Source of the DNA: Simplicispira sedimenti | GTDB taxonomy: Bacteria > Pseudomonadota > Gammaproteobacteria > Burkholderiales > Burkholderiaceae_C | Direction of reading: 5' to 3' | Assembly: GCF_022760965.1 (NCBI RefSeq) | Contig: NZ_JAKVIJ010000006.1 | Location: 124,001 to 188,000, forward strand | DNA length: 64,000 nucleotides | Part shown: piece after piece, positions 33,373 to 42,355 of the stretch | Numbering within the stretch: the stretch's first letter is position 1 | Layout of the letters: each line of letters begins with the position of its first letter | Notes under the pieces: model-generated | The model's input: the letters and a program-made list of their open reading frames with translations, nothing else | Databases searched by the model: none | What the model was told of the DNA's origin: nothing | Translations under genes and position numbers: made by a program

Positions 33373-34635
33373 ATGAACGAAATCCTTACCTTCTGGGCGC
33401 AGTGGCTGCGCCCCTCGGCCGGACTGCCCACGGTGCAATGGTCGCTGCTGCTGGCCGTTGCTGCGCTCACCGGCTATCTGTTCCAACGCCATGTGGGCTT
33501 GCCCAAGGTGGTTGGCTACTCGCTCGTGGGCACCGTGGCCGGGCTAGCGGGCTTCAGCGGCGCGGTTTGGCCGCTGCAGGGCATCGGCCTGTTTCTGCTG
33601 GAGCTGGGCATGGCCATCGTGCTGTTCGAATGCGGGGGCCGCACACCGCTGCGCTGGTTCCGCCACAACCCCATGGTGCTGGTGCAGAGCATTGCCGAGT
33701 CTGCACTGACCTACTTTGCCGTGTACTGGGTGCTGCTGTGGCTGGACGTGCCTGAGCGCGCCGCCATACCGCTGGCGCTCGTCGCCCTGGCCGCATCGCC
33801 CGCCGTGCTCACGCGCGTGGTGGCCGATACCCAGGCCGCAGGCCCGGTGACCGAGCGCGCCATCGTGCTGGCCACGCTGTCCACCCTGTATGCCTTGACG
33901 CTGGGCAGCGCACATTCCGAACTCATCAACCGCAGCAGCGTCACGCTGGTGGATCGCCTGTCCCCCGTGCTGGTGGTGCTGGGCGTGTCCATCCTCGTGG
34001 CGGCCGTGCTGGCGCTGGTACTGCGCTCGGCGCTGCGCATCATGAGCCCCACGAGCGAGAACACCTCCATGTTGCTGCTCGCCCTGGTGGCAGCGGCCAC
34101 CACGGTGGCCGCCCATATGGGCGGCTCTGCGCCGTTGGCGGCTTTGCTGGCAGGCATGCTGATCAAGCAGATGCACCCGCGCCCCTGGGCCTGGCCTCGG
34201 CAGTTGGGCAGCGCCTCGTCCATGCTGACCATGTTGATGTTCGTGCTGGTATCCACCGTGGCCGCTCAGGCCGACTGGAATGCGCCGGTGGTCGGTGTGG
34301 TGCTGGCCCTGATTCTCGTGCGCCTGCTGGCCAAGGCCGTGGGCGTGGGCCTGGGCAACGTGGGCAGCGGTGCCAGTTGGCGCCAGGCGCTGTGGGTAGG
34401 CATGGCGATGACGCCCATGTCGGCCATTGCGCTGCTGATTGCCTCGCAGTTCGCCATGGCATCGCCTTCCACCGGCCACCTGATTGCCGGTGTGGCCCTG
34501 CCGGCCATTTTGCTCATGGAGGTGCTGGGCGCCATCCTGGCCACCGTGGCCATCTACCGCACGGGCGAGAGCTCCAAGCCCTGGTGGGCAGCTCTGGCAC
34601 GCAACCGCCAAGGAGGAGACAGCAATGGCGCTTGA
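33373..34635 (+). CDS. Cation:proton antiporter (CPA2/KefB-like, membrane domain only)
   Basis: 420 aa with 11-12 hydrophobic segments typical of the Na+/H+ exchanger fold: GYLFQRHVGLPKVVGYSLVG, LFLLELGMAIVLFECG, ALVALAASPAVLTRVVADTQ and GSAPLAALLAGMLIKQ. Unlike KefB/KefC there is no C-terminal RCK/TrkA-N domain, so it is a short form and its ion is not predictable. The end overlaps ybdK by 11 bp. Confidence 0.85.
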   Translation: MNEILTFWAQWLRPSAGLPTVQWSLLLAVAALTGYLFQRHVGLPKVVGYSLVGTVAGLAGFSGAVWPLQGIGLFLLELGMAIVLFECGGRTPLRWFRHNPMVLVQSIAESALTYFAVYWVLLWLDVPERAAIPLALVALAASPAVLTRVVADTQAAGPVTERAIVLATLSTLYALTLGSAHSELINRSSVTLVDRLSPVLVVLGVSILVAAVLALVLRSALRIMSPTSENTSMLLLALVAAATTVAAHMGGSAPLAALLAGMLIKQMHPRPWAWPRQLGSASSMLTMLMFVLVSTVAAQADWNAPVVGVVLALILVRLLAKAVGVGLGNVGSGASWRQALWVGMAMTPMSAIALLIASQFAMASPSTGHLIAGVALPAILLMEVLGAILATVAIYRTGESSKPWWAALARNRQGGDSNGA

Positions 34636-35746
34636 GGCCTTCCACCATTCCGAACCCCTGACGCTGGGTGTGGAGCTGGAGCTGCAGCTCGTCAACACGC
34701 ACGACTACGACCTGGCCCCCTACGCCGAGGACATGCTGCGCCTCATGAAGAAGATCCCGCTGCCCGGCAGCGTGGTGCCCGAGATGACGAACAGCATGAT
34801 CGAGATCTCCACTGGCGTATGCCACAGCAGCAGCGAGGTGCTGGGCCAGCTCATGCCCATCCGCGATGCGCTGGTCAAGTGCGCGGACAAGCTCAACATC
34901 GCCGTGGTCGGCGGTGGCACGCACCCATTCCAGCAATGGCACGAGCGGCGCATCTACGACAAGCCGCGCTTTCGCGAGCTGTCCGAGCTGTATGGCTACC
35001 TGTCCAAGCAGTTCACCATCTTCGGCCAGCATGTGCACATCGGCTGCCCCGACGCCGACTCTGCACTCCTCATGCTGCACCGCATGAGCCGCTACATCCC
35101 GCACTGCATTGCGCTGTCGGCCTCCAGCCCCTTTGTGCAGGGACAGGACACACAGTTCGACTCGGCGCGGCTCAACTCGGTGTTTGCCTTCCCGCTCTCG
35201 GGCCGCGCGCCTTTTGTGCTGACCTGGGAGGCCTTTGGCCAGTTTTTCGACAAGATGACGCGCACCGGCGTGGTCAAGAGCATGAAGGACTTCTACTGGG
35301 ACATCCGCCCCAAGCCCGAGTACGGCACCATCGAAATCCGCGTGTTCGACACGCCGCTGACCATCGAGCGCGCGGCGGCGCTCTCGGGCTTCGTGCAATC
35401 GCTGGCCGCCTGGTTTCTGGCCGAACAGCCCTTCATGCCCGAAGAAGACGACTACCTCGTCTATACCTACAACCGCTTCCAGGCCTGCCGCTTCGGGCTG
35501 GACGCGGTGTACGTGGACCCGGCCACGGGCCAGCACATGCCGCTGCGCGAGCACCTGGTGCAAACGCTGGACCGCATTGCCGGACACGCCGCCACCCATG
35601 GCGCCACCGCGGCGCTGCACCTGCTGCGCAGCGAGGCACAGGCAGGCCAGAACGATGCCCGCTGGCTGCGCGAGCGCCAGCGCCAGGAGCAGCTCCTGGC
35701 CGAGGTCAGCCGCCAGGCAGCGCTGCGCTTTCGGGGCGGCGGCTGA
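34625..35746 (+). CDS. YbdK-type carboxylate-amine ligase (glutamate-cysteine ligase family 2)
   Basis: 373 aa, the normal length for the family. Start ATG 34625 has AGGAGGAGAC upstream and overlaps the antiporter gene. Conserved sequences: LTLGVELELQLVNTHDYDL, VVPEMTNSMIEISTGVC, VVGGGTHPFQQWHE, QHVHIGCPDADSALLML, FVQGQDTQFDSARLNSV and YGTIEIRVFDTPLT. E. coli YbdK has weak glutamate-cysteine ligase activity; the physiological substrate is unknown. It probably shares a transcript with thiL 32 bp downstream. Confidence 0.9.
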   Translation: MALEAFHHSEPLTLGVELELQLVNTHDYDLAPYAEDMLRLMKKIPLPGSVVPEMTNSMIEISTGVCHSSSEVLGQLMPIRDALVKCADKLNIAVVGGGTHPFQQWHERRIYDKPRFRELSELYGYLSKQFTIFGQHVHIGCPDADSALLMLHRMSRYIPHCIALSASSPFVQGQDTQFDSARLNSVFAFPLSGRAPFVLTWEAFGQFFDKMTRTGVVKSMKDFYWDIRPKPEYGTIEIRVFDTPLTIERAAALSGFVQSLAAWFLAEQPFMPEEDDYLVYTYNRFQACRFGLDAVYVDPATGQHMPLREHLVQTLDRIAGHAATHGATAALHLLRSEAQAGQNDARWLRERQRQEQLLAEVSRQAALRFRGGG

Positions 35747-35778
35747 GTCCCAGGCAATCCAGCGCACAATGCGCACCC

Positions 35779-36762
35779 ATGGGTGAATTCGACCTGATCC
35801 GCCGCTTCTTCACACGGCCCGCCGCCGCGCCCGGTGTGGCGCTGGGTGTGGGCGACGACTGCGCACTGCTGCAGCCCACCCCCGGCATGCAATGGGCCAT
35901 TTCCAGCGACATGCTGGTCGAAGGGCGGCATTTCTTTGCGGGCACCGACCCTCAGCGCCTGGGCCACAAGGCCCTGGCGGTCAACCTCTCGGACCTGGCC
36001 GCCTGCGGCGCCCGGCCGCGCGGCTTCACCCTGGCGCTGGCCCTGCCCGAGGCCAACGAGGCCTGGCTGCAAGCCTTCGCCCAGGGCCTGCTGCAGCTGG
36101 CCGACGCGCACGACTGCCCGCTGGTGGGCGGCGACACCACGCGCGGGCCACTGAACCTGTGCGTCACCGTGTTTGGCGAAGTGCCCACCGGCCAGGCGCT
36201 GCTGCGCAGCGGTGCGCGGGCAGGCGACGACCTGTACGTGAGCGGCCACCTGGGCGATGCCCGACTGGCGCTGGAAGCCCTGCTGGGCCGTATCCAGCTG
36301 CCGCAGCCCCTGTTGCAGGCCGCGCAATGGCGGCTGGAGCAGCCCACGCCGCGCGTGGCCCTGGGCCTGGCGCTGCGCGGCATTTCCAGCAGTGCCATCG
36401 ACGTGAGCGACGGGCTGCTGGGCGACCTGGGCCATGTGCTGCGCGCCTCCGGCACAGGGGCCACGGTGGATGCGTCAATTGCTATTACTTTGATAGCTGC
36501 TTGCGCTGATTCAGAAAGCGCAAAGTGCCAATTTGACCTTGATTTTTTGCGGCAATGTGCGCTGGCCGGGGGCGACGACTACGAACTGCTGTTCACCGCC
36601 CCGGCGGCGCTGCGCTCTGCCGTGGCCCAGGCGGCACAGGCCTGCGGCACGGCGGTCACGCGCATAGGACGCATCGAGGCCGAACCCGGCCTGCGCCTCG
36701 TGGACGCCCAGGGCCAGGCGCTGGATGCGCAACGCTACGCCTCGTTCGACCATTTCGGCTGA
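35779..36762 (+). CDS. thiL: Thiamine-monophosphate kinase with repeat-derived insertion
   Basis: Phosphorylates thiamine monophosphate to the diphosphate cofactor. 327 aa, start ATG 35779. Typical motifs: VGDDCALLQPTPG, DMLVEGRHFF, HKALAVNLSDLAACGARPRG, LVGGDTTRGPLNLCVTVFGE, AIDVSDGLLGDLGHVL and ALAGGDDYELLFTAP. Between DVSDGLLGDL and AGGDDYELLF a family 1 palindromic repeat supplies residues of about 235-257 (ITLIAACADSESAKCQFDL) in frame. In relatives thiL is followed by pgpA; here a block of about 7.8 kb intervenes. Confidence 0.94.
   Translation: MGEFDLIRRFFTRPAAAPGVALGVGDDCALLQPTPGMQWAISSDMLVEGRHFFAGTDPQRLGHKALAVNLSDLAACGARPRGFTLALALPEANEAWLQAFAQGLLQLADAHDCPLVGGDTTRGPLNLCVTVFGEVPTGQALLRSGARAGDDLYVSGHLGDARLALEALLGRIQLPQPLLQAAQWRLEQPTPRVALGLALRGISSSAIDVSDGLLGDLGHVLRASGTGATVDASIAITLIAACADSESAKCQFDLDFLRQCALAGGDDYELLFTAPAALRSAVAQAAQACGTAVTRIGRIEAEPGLRLVDAQGQALDAQRYASFDHFG
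36483..36547. repeat. Family 1 palindromic repeat inside the thiL reading frame
   Basis: Layout TTTGATAGCTGCTTGCGCT, then a 7-base spacer, then AAGCGCAA and CAATTTGACCTTGATTTTTT. The 7-bp stem is TTGCGCT / AGCGCAA. Local AT content is far above that of the surrounding thiL sequence. The insertion keeps the frame and is translated. Confidence 0.75.
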
Positions 36763-36776
36763 GGCGCGCGCCTTCC

Positions 36777-37511
36777 TCAAGGCATCTTGTCCAGCAGGCG
36801 CTTGACCGTTCCATCGGCTTTGAGCTGCTCAAAGGCCTGGCGCGTGCGCTCGACCACCTCGGACGGCGTTGAGAGGCTGTAGGCCATGTACAGACCGGTC
36901 GAGGCCTCTTGGAGCGTGAACACCCGCTCCAGTTGGGAGCAGTCCACCGCAGCCTCCTTGCACAGCGGCTGAACCTCCCCGGCCGTGAGCGGCACCAGAT
37001 CGACCTGGCCACTGACCAGCTTGCGAAAGTTGTCCAGCGGCTGGGCCGACACCACCAGCTTGGTAAAGCCCTTGGACTGCAGGTACTGCTGGCGCACGTC
37101 GTCGCGCATCACGCCGATGCGGAAGGCGCGCGCAGCATCCAGGTGCGGCACCTCCACCGCCCGACCACGCCAGCGGTACAGGTGGTATTCGATCTTCATG
37201 ATCTCGCCCGTCCAGTGGAACAGGGCTTCACGCGCGGGGGTGCGCGCAATCAGAAAGATCAGCACATGGGGCTGCTTGAGTGCCAGATCGTAGGCCCGCG
37301 CCCAGGGGTACAGGTTCACTCGGTAGTCCTGGAAGCCTGCGCGCTGCAACGACTGCTCGACCACCTCGGTCACCGGCCCCACCACCCGGCCATGCTGCAC
37401 GTAGGTGTAGGGCGGAGCATCTTCGGTCACCGCCTGGATGGTCTGTGCCGACAATGAAGTGAACGCGCAGGCCCACGACAGGCCCAGCAGTAGCTTGGTG
37501 ACAAAGCTCAT
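36777..37511 (-). CDS. Periplasmic solute-binding protein (SBP family 3), third of the cluster
   Basis: 244 aa with a signal peptide ending near SLSAQ. It fits the small extracellular solute-binding protein family 3: TEDAPPYTYVQHGRVVGPV, YPWARAYDLALKQPHVLIF, WTGEIMKIEYHLYRWRG and LVSGQVDLVPLTAGEVQ. Its ATG overlaps the stop of the diguanylate cyclase gene (ATGA). It is clearly related to, but more diverged than, the two binding proteins upstream. No permease or ATPase is encoded nearby, so sensing rather than transport is likely. Confidence 0.85.
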   Translation of the reverse strand: MSFVTKLLLGLSWACAFTSLSAQTIQAVTEDAPPYTYVQHGRVVGPVTEVVEQSLQRAGFQDYRVNLYPWARAYDLALKQPHVLIFLIARTPAREALFHWTGEIMKIEYHLYRWRGRAVEVPHLDAARAFRIGVMRDDVRQQYLQSKGFTKLVVSAQPLDNFRKLVSGQVDLVPLTAGEVQPLCKEAAVDCSQLERVFTLQEASTGLYMAYSLSTPSEVVERTRQAFEQLKADGTVKRLLDKMP

Positions 37512-38905
37512 GGCGTTGCTCCTGAGGAAATGACAGGTGGAACGACGGGCCCCGCGACCCTGTTACGCCCCGCCTCCTTGGCGCGGTAAAGGGCCTCATC
37601 GGCCAGGTGGTACAGCGCATCAAACTCCATCGGCGCCTCCGGACGGCTGACCGCCAGTCCAATGCTCACGGTCACCACCGACGCTGCCGCCGACTGGGGA
37701 TGGGCGATGGCGCAGTCCTGAACCTTCGCCCGCAGGCGCTCGGCGACCCTGGTTGCGCCCTCCAGGTCAGCCCCGGGCAGCAGCACGGCAAACTCCTCAC
37801 CGCCGATGCGCGCCACCATGTCTCCGGCACGGATCAAGCCCGCTTGCAGGGCATGTGCGACGGCCTGTAGGCATTCATCCCCAGCGACATGCCCCAGACG
37901 ATCGTTGTATGCCTTGAAGAAATCGACATCGCAAATCAGCAGCGCCAGCGGCATTTTTTCTCTGCGTGTCCGCCGCATCTCGATGGTCTGCAACTCATCG
38001 AAATGCCGGCGATTCGGCAGCCCCGTCAAGGCATCGGTGCGCGCAAGGTTCTGAAGGCGCTGGTTGGCCGTTTCCAGCTCGGCGGTTCGCTCTTGCACCA
38101 GCATCGCCAAATGGTCTCGGTGGGAAGCAAGCTCCTTTTCGTATCGCTGCTGCTGTTCCAGGTAGGCCGACAAACTGTGCTGCAGCTGGTTGACCCCTTC
38201 CACCAGGTCGCTCAATTCATCCTGTGCGTGCTCCACCCGCTGCAGGCGGAGCAAGCCATGCAGATTGCCTGGCCGCACACGCGCCAGATGCAAGGCGACG
38301 CGCTGCACATGCGCGGTCACCATGCGATTGAAGACCCCCATGATCAAGGCGGCCAGCAGCACGGACTGCAGCAACTGCACCAGCACAATGGACGACAAGG
38401 CGCCCCGAAGCCGTTGCCACAACACACTTTCATCACCCGCCAGTTGCAGCTCGCCCACCACCTGGCGCCCCCCTGGAAATGGTTCGTAGGCCAGCTCCAA
38501 GGTGCGCGCAGGCGCCCACCCCGGCGCAGACCATCCCGCACGCACCTGCTCAATGACCTCGGGCGCCTGGTTGGCCAGCGCCACCTTGACGGCCACACGC
38601 CCCACCGACGGCACGCGGATCGCACTGTGCACATGCGCCTGCAAGGCGTCGCGGTCCAACTCCCAGATCGCCTTGGACAAGGTGGCCGCCGAGGCCTGCT
38701 CGATCTGCACCAGCTCGGCCTGCATGCGCTCGCGCCCCTCGGTCCAGGCCAGCGCTGTGAACACCGCGACGCTCAGCACAATGAAGAGCCCACAGAACAC
38801 CATGGTCGCCCATGCCAGCCGCACGCCCAATGACCGGCGCCGCAGCCCGGTGTGCGAGTCCTCCGACGGGGCAGCCTCACGGTCTGTCGGTGGGACTACT
38901 GCCAT
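37508..38905 (-). CDS. Membrane GGDEF diguanylate cyclase between binding-protein genes
   Basis: 465 aa. TM1 about 32-54, a periplasmic domain about 55-175 without a recognised name, TM2 about 178-198, a HAMP-like linker, a coiled coil about 250-290 and a GGDEF domain about 290-450. The active site RIGGEEFAVLLP is intact, with I-site RAGD five residues before. The gene overlaps the preceding binding-protein gene by 10 bp and the following one by 4 bp, forming one transcription unit. The arrangement suggests that ligand-loaded binding proteins act on the periplasmic domain to set cyclic di-GMP output. Confidence 0.9.
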   Translation of the reverse strand: MAVVPPTDREAAPSEDSHTGLRRRSLGVRLAWATMVFCGLFIVLSVAVFTALAWTEGRERMQAELVQIEQASAATLSKAIWELDRDALQAHVHSAIRVPSVGRVAVKVALANQAPEVIEQVRAGWSAPGWAPARTLELAYEPFPGGRQVVGELQLAGDESVLWQRLRGALSSIVLVQLLQSVLLAALIMGVFNRMVTAHVQRVALHLARVRPGNLHGLLRLQRVEHAQDELSDLVEGVNQLQHSLSAYLEQQQRYEKELASHRDHLAMLVQERTAELETANQRLQNLARTDALTGLPNRRHFDELQTIEMRRTRREKMPLALLICDVDFFKAYNDRLGHVAGDECLQAVAHALQAGLIRAGDMVARIGGEEFAVLLPGADLEGATRVAERLRAKVQDCAIAHPQSAAASVVTVSIGLAVSRPEAPMEFDALYHLADEALYRAKEAGRNRVAGPVVPPVISSGATP

Positions 38906-39708
38906 TTACGCTGAATCCGGTCATAGGTGCCGTTGCGCACGATCGCTTGCAAGCCCTTGCGGAACTGCTCCACCATGGCATCGGGAGTCTGCGCGCCAAA
39001 CGCCATGTAATAGCCGCCCTGGCTGCTCAAGGCGTCGATGCGCAGGACGTCCTGCAAGGTCTTGTCCGGCGCATGGCCCGCCTGGCGCACCAACTGGTAC
39101 GCCGTCAAGCGGTTCATGATCCACAGGTCGATGCGGCCTTGTTGCAGCTTGTCGAAGTTGAGCTCGTTGCGGACACTCGACTGCAGGTTCTTCCCTTTAT
39201 GAAAGCCCTGCGTCAACAAATACTCCTCGCCCACTGTTTGCTGCACCGTACCGATCTGCCAGCGCTTGGCGTCTTCGAGCGAAGCCAGCCGGATCTCTCG
39301 CCCCGTGAGGGCATACAGGTGGTAGTCCGCTGGAGCAATCACCCCGACCCATTTGAAGCTCTTTTCCCGCTCGGGCGTCCGCAAAATGGAGTAGATCAGC
39401 ACTCCAGGGGTGCTAATGGCCGTTTCGTAGGCACGCGCCCAGGGCACGGACTGGAACTGCCCCTGCAGGCCCAGTTCCTTGAGCACTGCCTCGACAACTT
39501 CGGTGCCCAGTCCTGTGATCCGCCCGCGCTCGGTGTAGTTGTAAGGCGGAAACTCCTCGGTCAAAACGCGCACCGGTTCGGCGGCTGACACCGCACCAAA
39601 TCCCGAACACACACAGCACAGCACTGCCACCCAACGCGGCCAGCCCCAGGGCGGTGATGCGCGTGCCATGGTAGGCGGCACATTGACGGAACGGGAAGCA
39701 GTTGTCAT
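38896..39708 (-). CDS. Periplasmic solute-binding protein (SBP family 3), second of the cluster
   Basis: 270 aa from ATG 39708; ATG 39669 would give a more standard signal peptide (PRWVAVLCCVCSGFGAVSA) and is a good alternative. The mature protein begins AEPVRVLTEEFPPYNYTERG and continues ITGLGTEVVEAVLKELG, VPWARAYETAISTPGVLIYS and FKWVGVIAPADYHLYAL. It is a close paralogue of the gene at 39820-40626, sharing long identical stretches, so the pair arose by tandem duplication. It overlaps the cyclase gene downstream by 10 bp. Confidence 0.85.
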   Translation of the reverse strand: MTTASRSVNVPPTMARASPPWGWPRWVAVLCCVCSGFGAVSAAEPVRVLTEEFPPYNYTERGRITGLGTEVVEAVLKELGLQGQFQSVPWARAYETAISTPGVLIYSILRTPEREKSFKWVGVIAPADYHLYALTGREIRLASLEDAKRWQIGTVQQTVGEEYLLTQGFHKGKNLQSSVRNELNFDKLQQGRIDLWIMNRLTAYQLVRQAGHAPDKTLQDVLRIDALSSQGGYYMAFGAQTPDAMVEQFRKGLQAIVRNGTYDRIQRKWQ

Positions 39709-39819
39709 GGCAATCGGCAGAGGGTGGCGGGAAGTATCGACGCCCCTCAGCCAAGGGTCAAGCTCCACCGGCACCATGGCCACATGGCTATGCCTCTTCT
39801 CCCAACACTACAGCCATGC

Positions 39820-40626
39820 TCACTGCCATTTGCGCTGCAACCGGTCGTAGGTGCCGTTGCTGCGCAGCGCATCCAGCGCCTTGCGAAAGGATTCGACCGT
39901 GACATCAGGCGTCTGCGCGCCAAATGCCATGTAGTAGCCCTCGCTGCTGAGTTCCGGAATCCGATAGACCTTCAACAAGGTTTGCTGCGGGTCATCGCCC
40001 GCCTGGCGCGCAAGATAGGAGGCTGTCAGCTCACTCATGATCCAAAGATCCACCCGCCCGGCCTTCAGTTTTTGGTAGTTGTGCTCGTACTTCACGCTCG
40101 ATTGAAGGTGCTTCCCTTTTTCAAACCCACGCTTGACCAAGAATTGCTCGCCTACGTCCTCGTTCACGGTACCAATCTGATAGTTCTTCGCGGCCTCCAG
40201 AGAATCCACCCGGTAGTGGTATCCCGGGCGTCCGTAGAGGTAATAGACCGTCGGCGCAATCACCCCCACCCACTTGAAAGACTTGTCGCGCTCCGGCGTG
40301 CGTCCGATGCTGTAGATCAACACACCGGGGGTGGTGCGTGCCGTTTCGTAGGCACGCGCCCAAGGCATGGATTGAAACTGCCCCTGCCAACCCAGCTCCT
40401 TGAACACCGCCTCCACCACCTCGGTGCTCAGCCCCGTGATACGGCCGTTCTCGGTGTAGTTGTAGGGAGGAAATTCCTCTGTCAGCACTCGCACGGGCTC
40501 GGCTGCTCTGGCGGCCATACCTGTCCACACGGCGATGCACAGCGCGACCATCCAGCGTGCACGGCGCAGGAACATGGCCATGACCGCAAGAGCTTGAAGT
40601 CCCAGGTGCATGCGAATGGGCTGCAT
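39820..40626 (-). CDS. Periplasmic solute-binding protein (SBP family 3), first of the cluster
   Basis: 268 aa. Start ATG 40626 chosen because GGAAAGG lies seven bases upstream; ATG 40641 is in frame. Signal peptide RWMVALCIAVWTGMAARA, then AEPVRVLTEEFPPYNYTENG, ITGLSTEVVEAVFKELGWQG, MPWARAYETARTTPGVLIYS and FKWVGVIAPTVYYLYG. Ligands of this family are usually amino acids or other small polar molecules. It sits 28 bp after the LysR gene and 111 bp before its paralogue. Confidence 0.87.
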   Translation of the reverse strand: MQPIRMHLGLQALAVMAMFLRRARWMVALCIAVWTGMAARAAEPVRVLTEEFPPYNYTENGRITGLSTEVVEAVFKELGWQGQFQSMPWARAYETARTTPGVLIYSIGRTPERDKSFKWVGVIAPTVYYLYGRPGYHYRVDSLEAAKNYQIGTVNEDVGEQFLVKRGFEKGKHLQSSVKYEHNYQKLKAGRVDLWIMSELTASYLARQAGDDPQQTLLKVYRIPELSSEGYYMAFGAQTPDVTVESFRKALDALRSNGTYDRLQRKWQ

Positions 40627-40654
40627 GAATACCCTTTCCATATTGAGCGCACCG

Positions 40655-41548
40655 TCACGATAGCACGGCACGCGCTCCCAGCAGCTGCTGCACCAGCGGA
40701 TGGGCCACGCGGCGCTCGGTGCTGATGGCGTAGTACTGCTCCTCCACCCCCTCGCACGCACCCAGCAGGCGCACCTGAATGCGCCGCTCCAGTTCGGCCT
40801 GCGCGGCCACCGCGCCAGGAAACACACCCAGCCCCGTGCCACCAAAGGCCTCCAGCAAGGCGTTGTCCTCGAACTCGCCCACCACGCGCGGGCGCAGGCC
40901 CTGCTGGGCCAGCCATTGGTCGATCTGGCCGCGCACGATGACGTGCTGCGTGGGCAAAAGCACCGGCACCTCCTGCAGCGACGCCGGAAAGCCCTGCGCG
41001 GCCTGCTCCCACCACTGCGGCGCCGCGTACCAGCCCATGGCCGAGCGGCCCAGCGGGTGGTTGTGCACCCGCAGGTGCGGACGCAAGGGCGCGGGGTGGT
41101 CGGCCAGCACCACATCCAGCCGATGCAGCGCCAGGTCGGCGAGCAACTCGGCCATTTCGCCTTCGTGGCACACCAGGCGCAGGCCCGGAACCGCCAGCAC
41201 CGGGCGCAACAGGCGCTGCACTTCCAGCTTGGGCAGACCATCGGCAATGCCCACCACCAGGCGCACGGCGGGTTGTTGGGCCTGGGCGCGCACCAGTTCG
41301 GGCAAGGCCTCGCCCAGCTGAAAGATCTGCTCCGCCTGGCGCAGCGCTGCCACGCCGGCTTCGGTCAGCGCCAGGCCCCGGCCTGCGGGCCGCAGCAACT
41401 GGCAGCCCAGGTCGCGCTCCAGTTCCCGCACCTGGGCGCTCACGGTCTGCACGGCCATGTCCAGCCGCGCCGCCGCGTGGGACATGCTGCCTTCCTTGGC
41501 CACCATCCAGAAGTAATACAGGTGCCGGTAGTTGAATGGAATGCTCAT
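40655..41548 (-). CDS. LysR-type regulator, NhaR-like
   Basis: 297 aa. The N-terminus FNYRHLYYFWMVAKEGSMSH, followed by AARLDMAVQTVSAQVRELER, is the hallmark of the NhaR subgroup, whose E. coli member activates the nhaA antiporter in response to Na+. The effector domain is divergent. It is divergent from the YccA-type gene (102-bp gap), a likely target, and cooriented with the binding-protein genes. NhaR-like by N-terminal similarity; the signal is unknown. Confidence 0.85.
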   Translation of the reverse strand: MSIPFNYRHLYYFWMVAKEGSMSHAAARLDMAVQTVSAQVRELERDLGCQLLRPAGRGLALTEAGVAALRQAEQIFQLGEALPELVRAQAQQPAVRLVVGIADGLPKLEVQRLLRPVLAVPGLRLVCHEGEMAELLADLALHRLDVVLADHPAPLRPHLRVHNHPLGRSAMGWYAAPQWWEQAAQGFPASLQEVPVLLPTQHVIVRGQIDQWLAQQGLRPRVVGEFEDNALLEAFGGTGLGVFPGAVAAQAELERRIQVRLLGACEGVEEQYYAISTERRVAHPLVQQLLGARAVLS

Positions 41549-41650
41549 GTTCAGATATTACAGGAACCAATTTCTTGTTTCTTCTGCTTTTTTCTAAGCA
41601 TCAATTCCCCTACCGTTGGAGCACCTGTTTTTTTCACTGGAGACCACACC

Positions 41651-42328
41651 ATGAACTCACCCTCGCTTTACCGCTCCGGTGCTGCACACACCGGCATCGC
41701 CGCCACCCTGGGCACGCACCGGGTGCTGCGCAACACGTATGCGCTGCTGTCGCTCACGCTGCTGTTCAGCGCCGCCGTGGCCAGCCTGTCGGCGGCCCTG
41801 CGCCTGCCGCATCCGGGCCTGCTGCTCACGCTGGCCGGCTACTTCGGCCTGCTGTTCTTCATCCACAAAAAGCAGAACAGCGGTTGGGCCGTGGGCGGTG
41901 TGTTCGCCCTGACCGGCTTCATGGGCTACACGCTGGGCCCGGTGCTGGCGGCGCAACTGGCCCTGCCTGGCGGCGCACAGACCATTGCCATGGCGCTGGG
42001 CGCCACCGGTGCCACCTTCCTGGCGCTGTCGGGCTGGGTGCTGGCCACGCGCCGTGACTTCAGCTTCATGGGCGGTTTTCTGTTCGCGGGCATGGTGATT
42101 GCCATCCTCGCCGGGCTGGCGGCCATGTTCTTCCAGATGCCCGCGCTGGGTCTGGCGGTGTCGGCCATGGTGGCTCTGTTGTCGGCCGGTCTGATCCTGT
42201 ATGAGACCAGCCGCATCGTCAACGGCGGTGAAACCAACTACGTGCTCGCCACGGTGGGCTTGTTCGTTTCGCTGTTCAACCTGTTCACCAGCCTGCTGAG
42301 CCTGTTTGGCCTGGGCGGCAACGACTGA
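41651..42328 (+). CDS. Bax inhibitor-1/YccA family membrane protein
   Basis: 225 aa with seven hydrophobic segments and the family ending ETNYVLATVGLFVSLFNLFT. Other typical parts: VLRNTYALLSLTLLFSA and FFIHKKQNSGWAVGGVFAL. YccA in E. coli modulates the FtsH protease; BI-1 proteins can act as Ca2+ leak channels. Exact role not assigned. Start ATG 41651, divergent from the NhaR-like gene, with a pyrimidine-rich promoter region between. Confidence 0.9.
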   Translation: MNSPSLYRSGAAHTGIAATLGTHRVLRNTYALLSLTLLFSAAVASLSAALRLPHPGLLLTLAGYFGLLFFIHKKQNSGWAVGGVFALTGFMGYTLGPVLAAQLALPGGAQTIAMALGATGATFLALSGWVLATRRDFSFMGGFLFAGMVIAILAGLAAMFFQMPALGLAVSAMVALLSAGLILYETSRIVNGGETNYVLATVGLFVSLFNLFTSLLSLFGLGGND

Positions 42329-42355
42329 TCGCCCCCTTTGCAAGGATTGTTTGCC

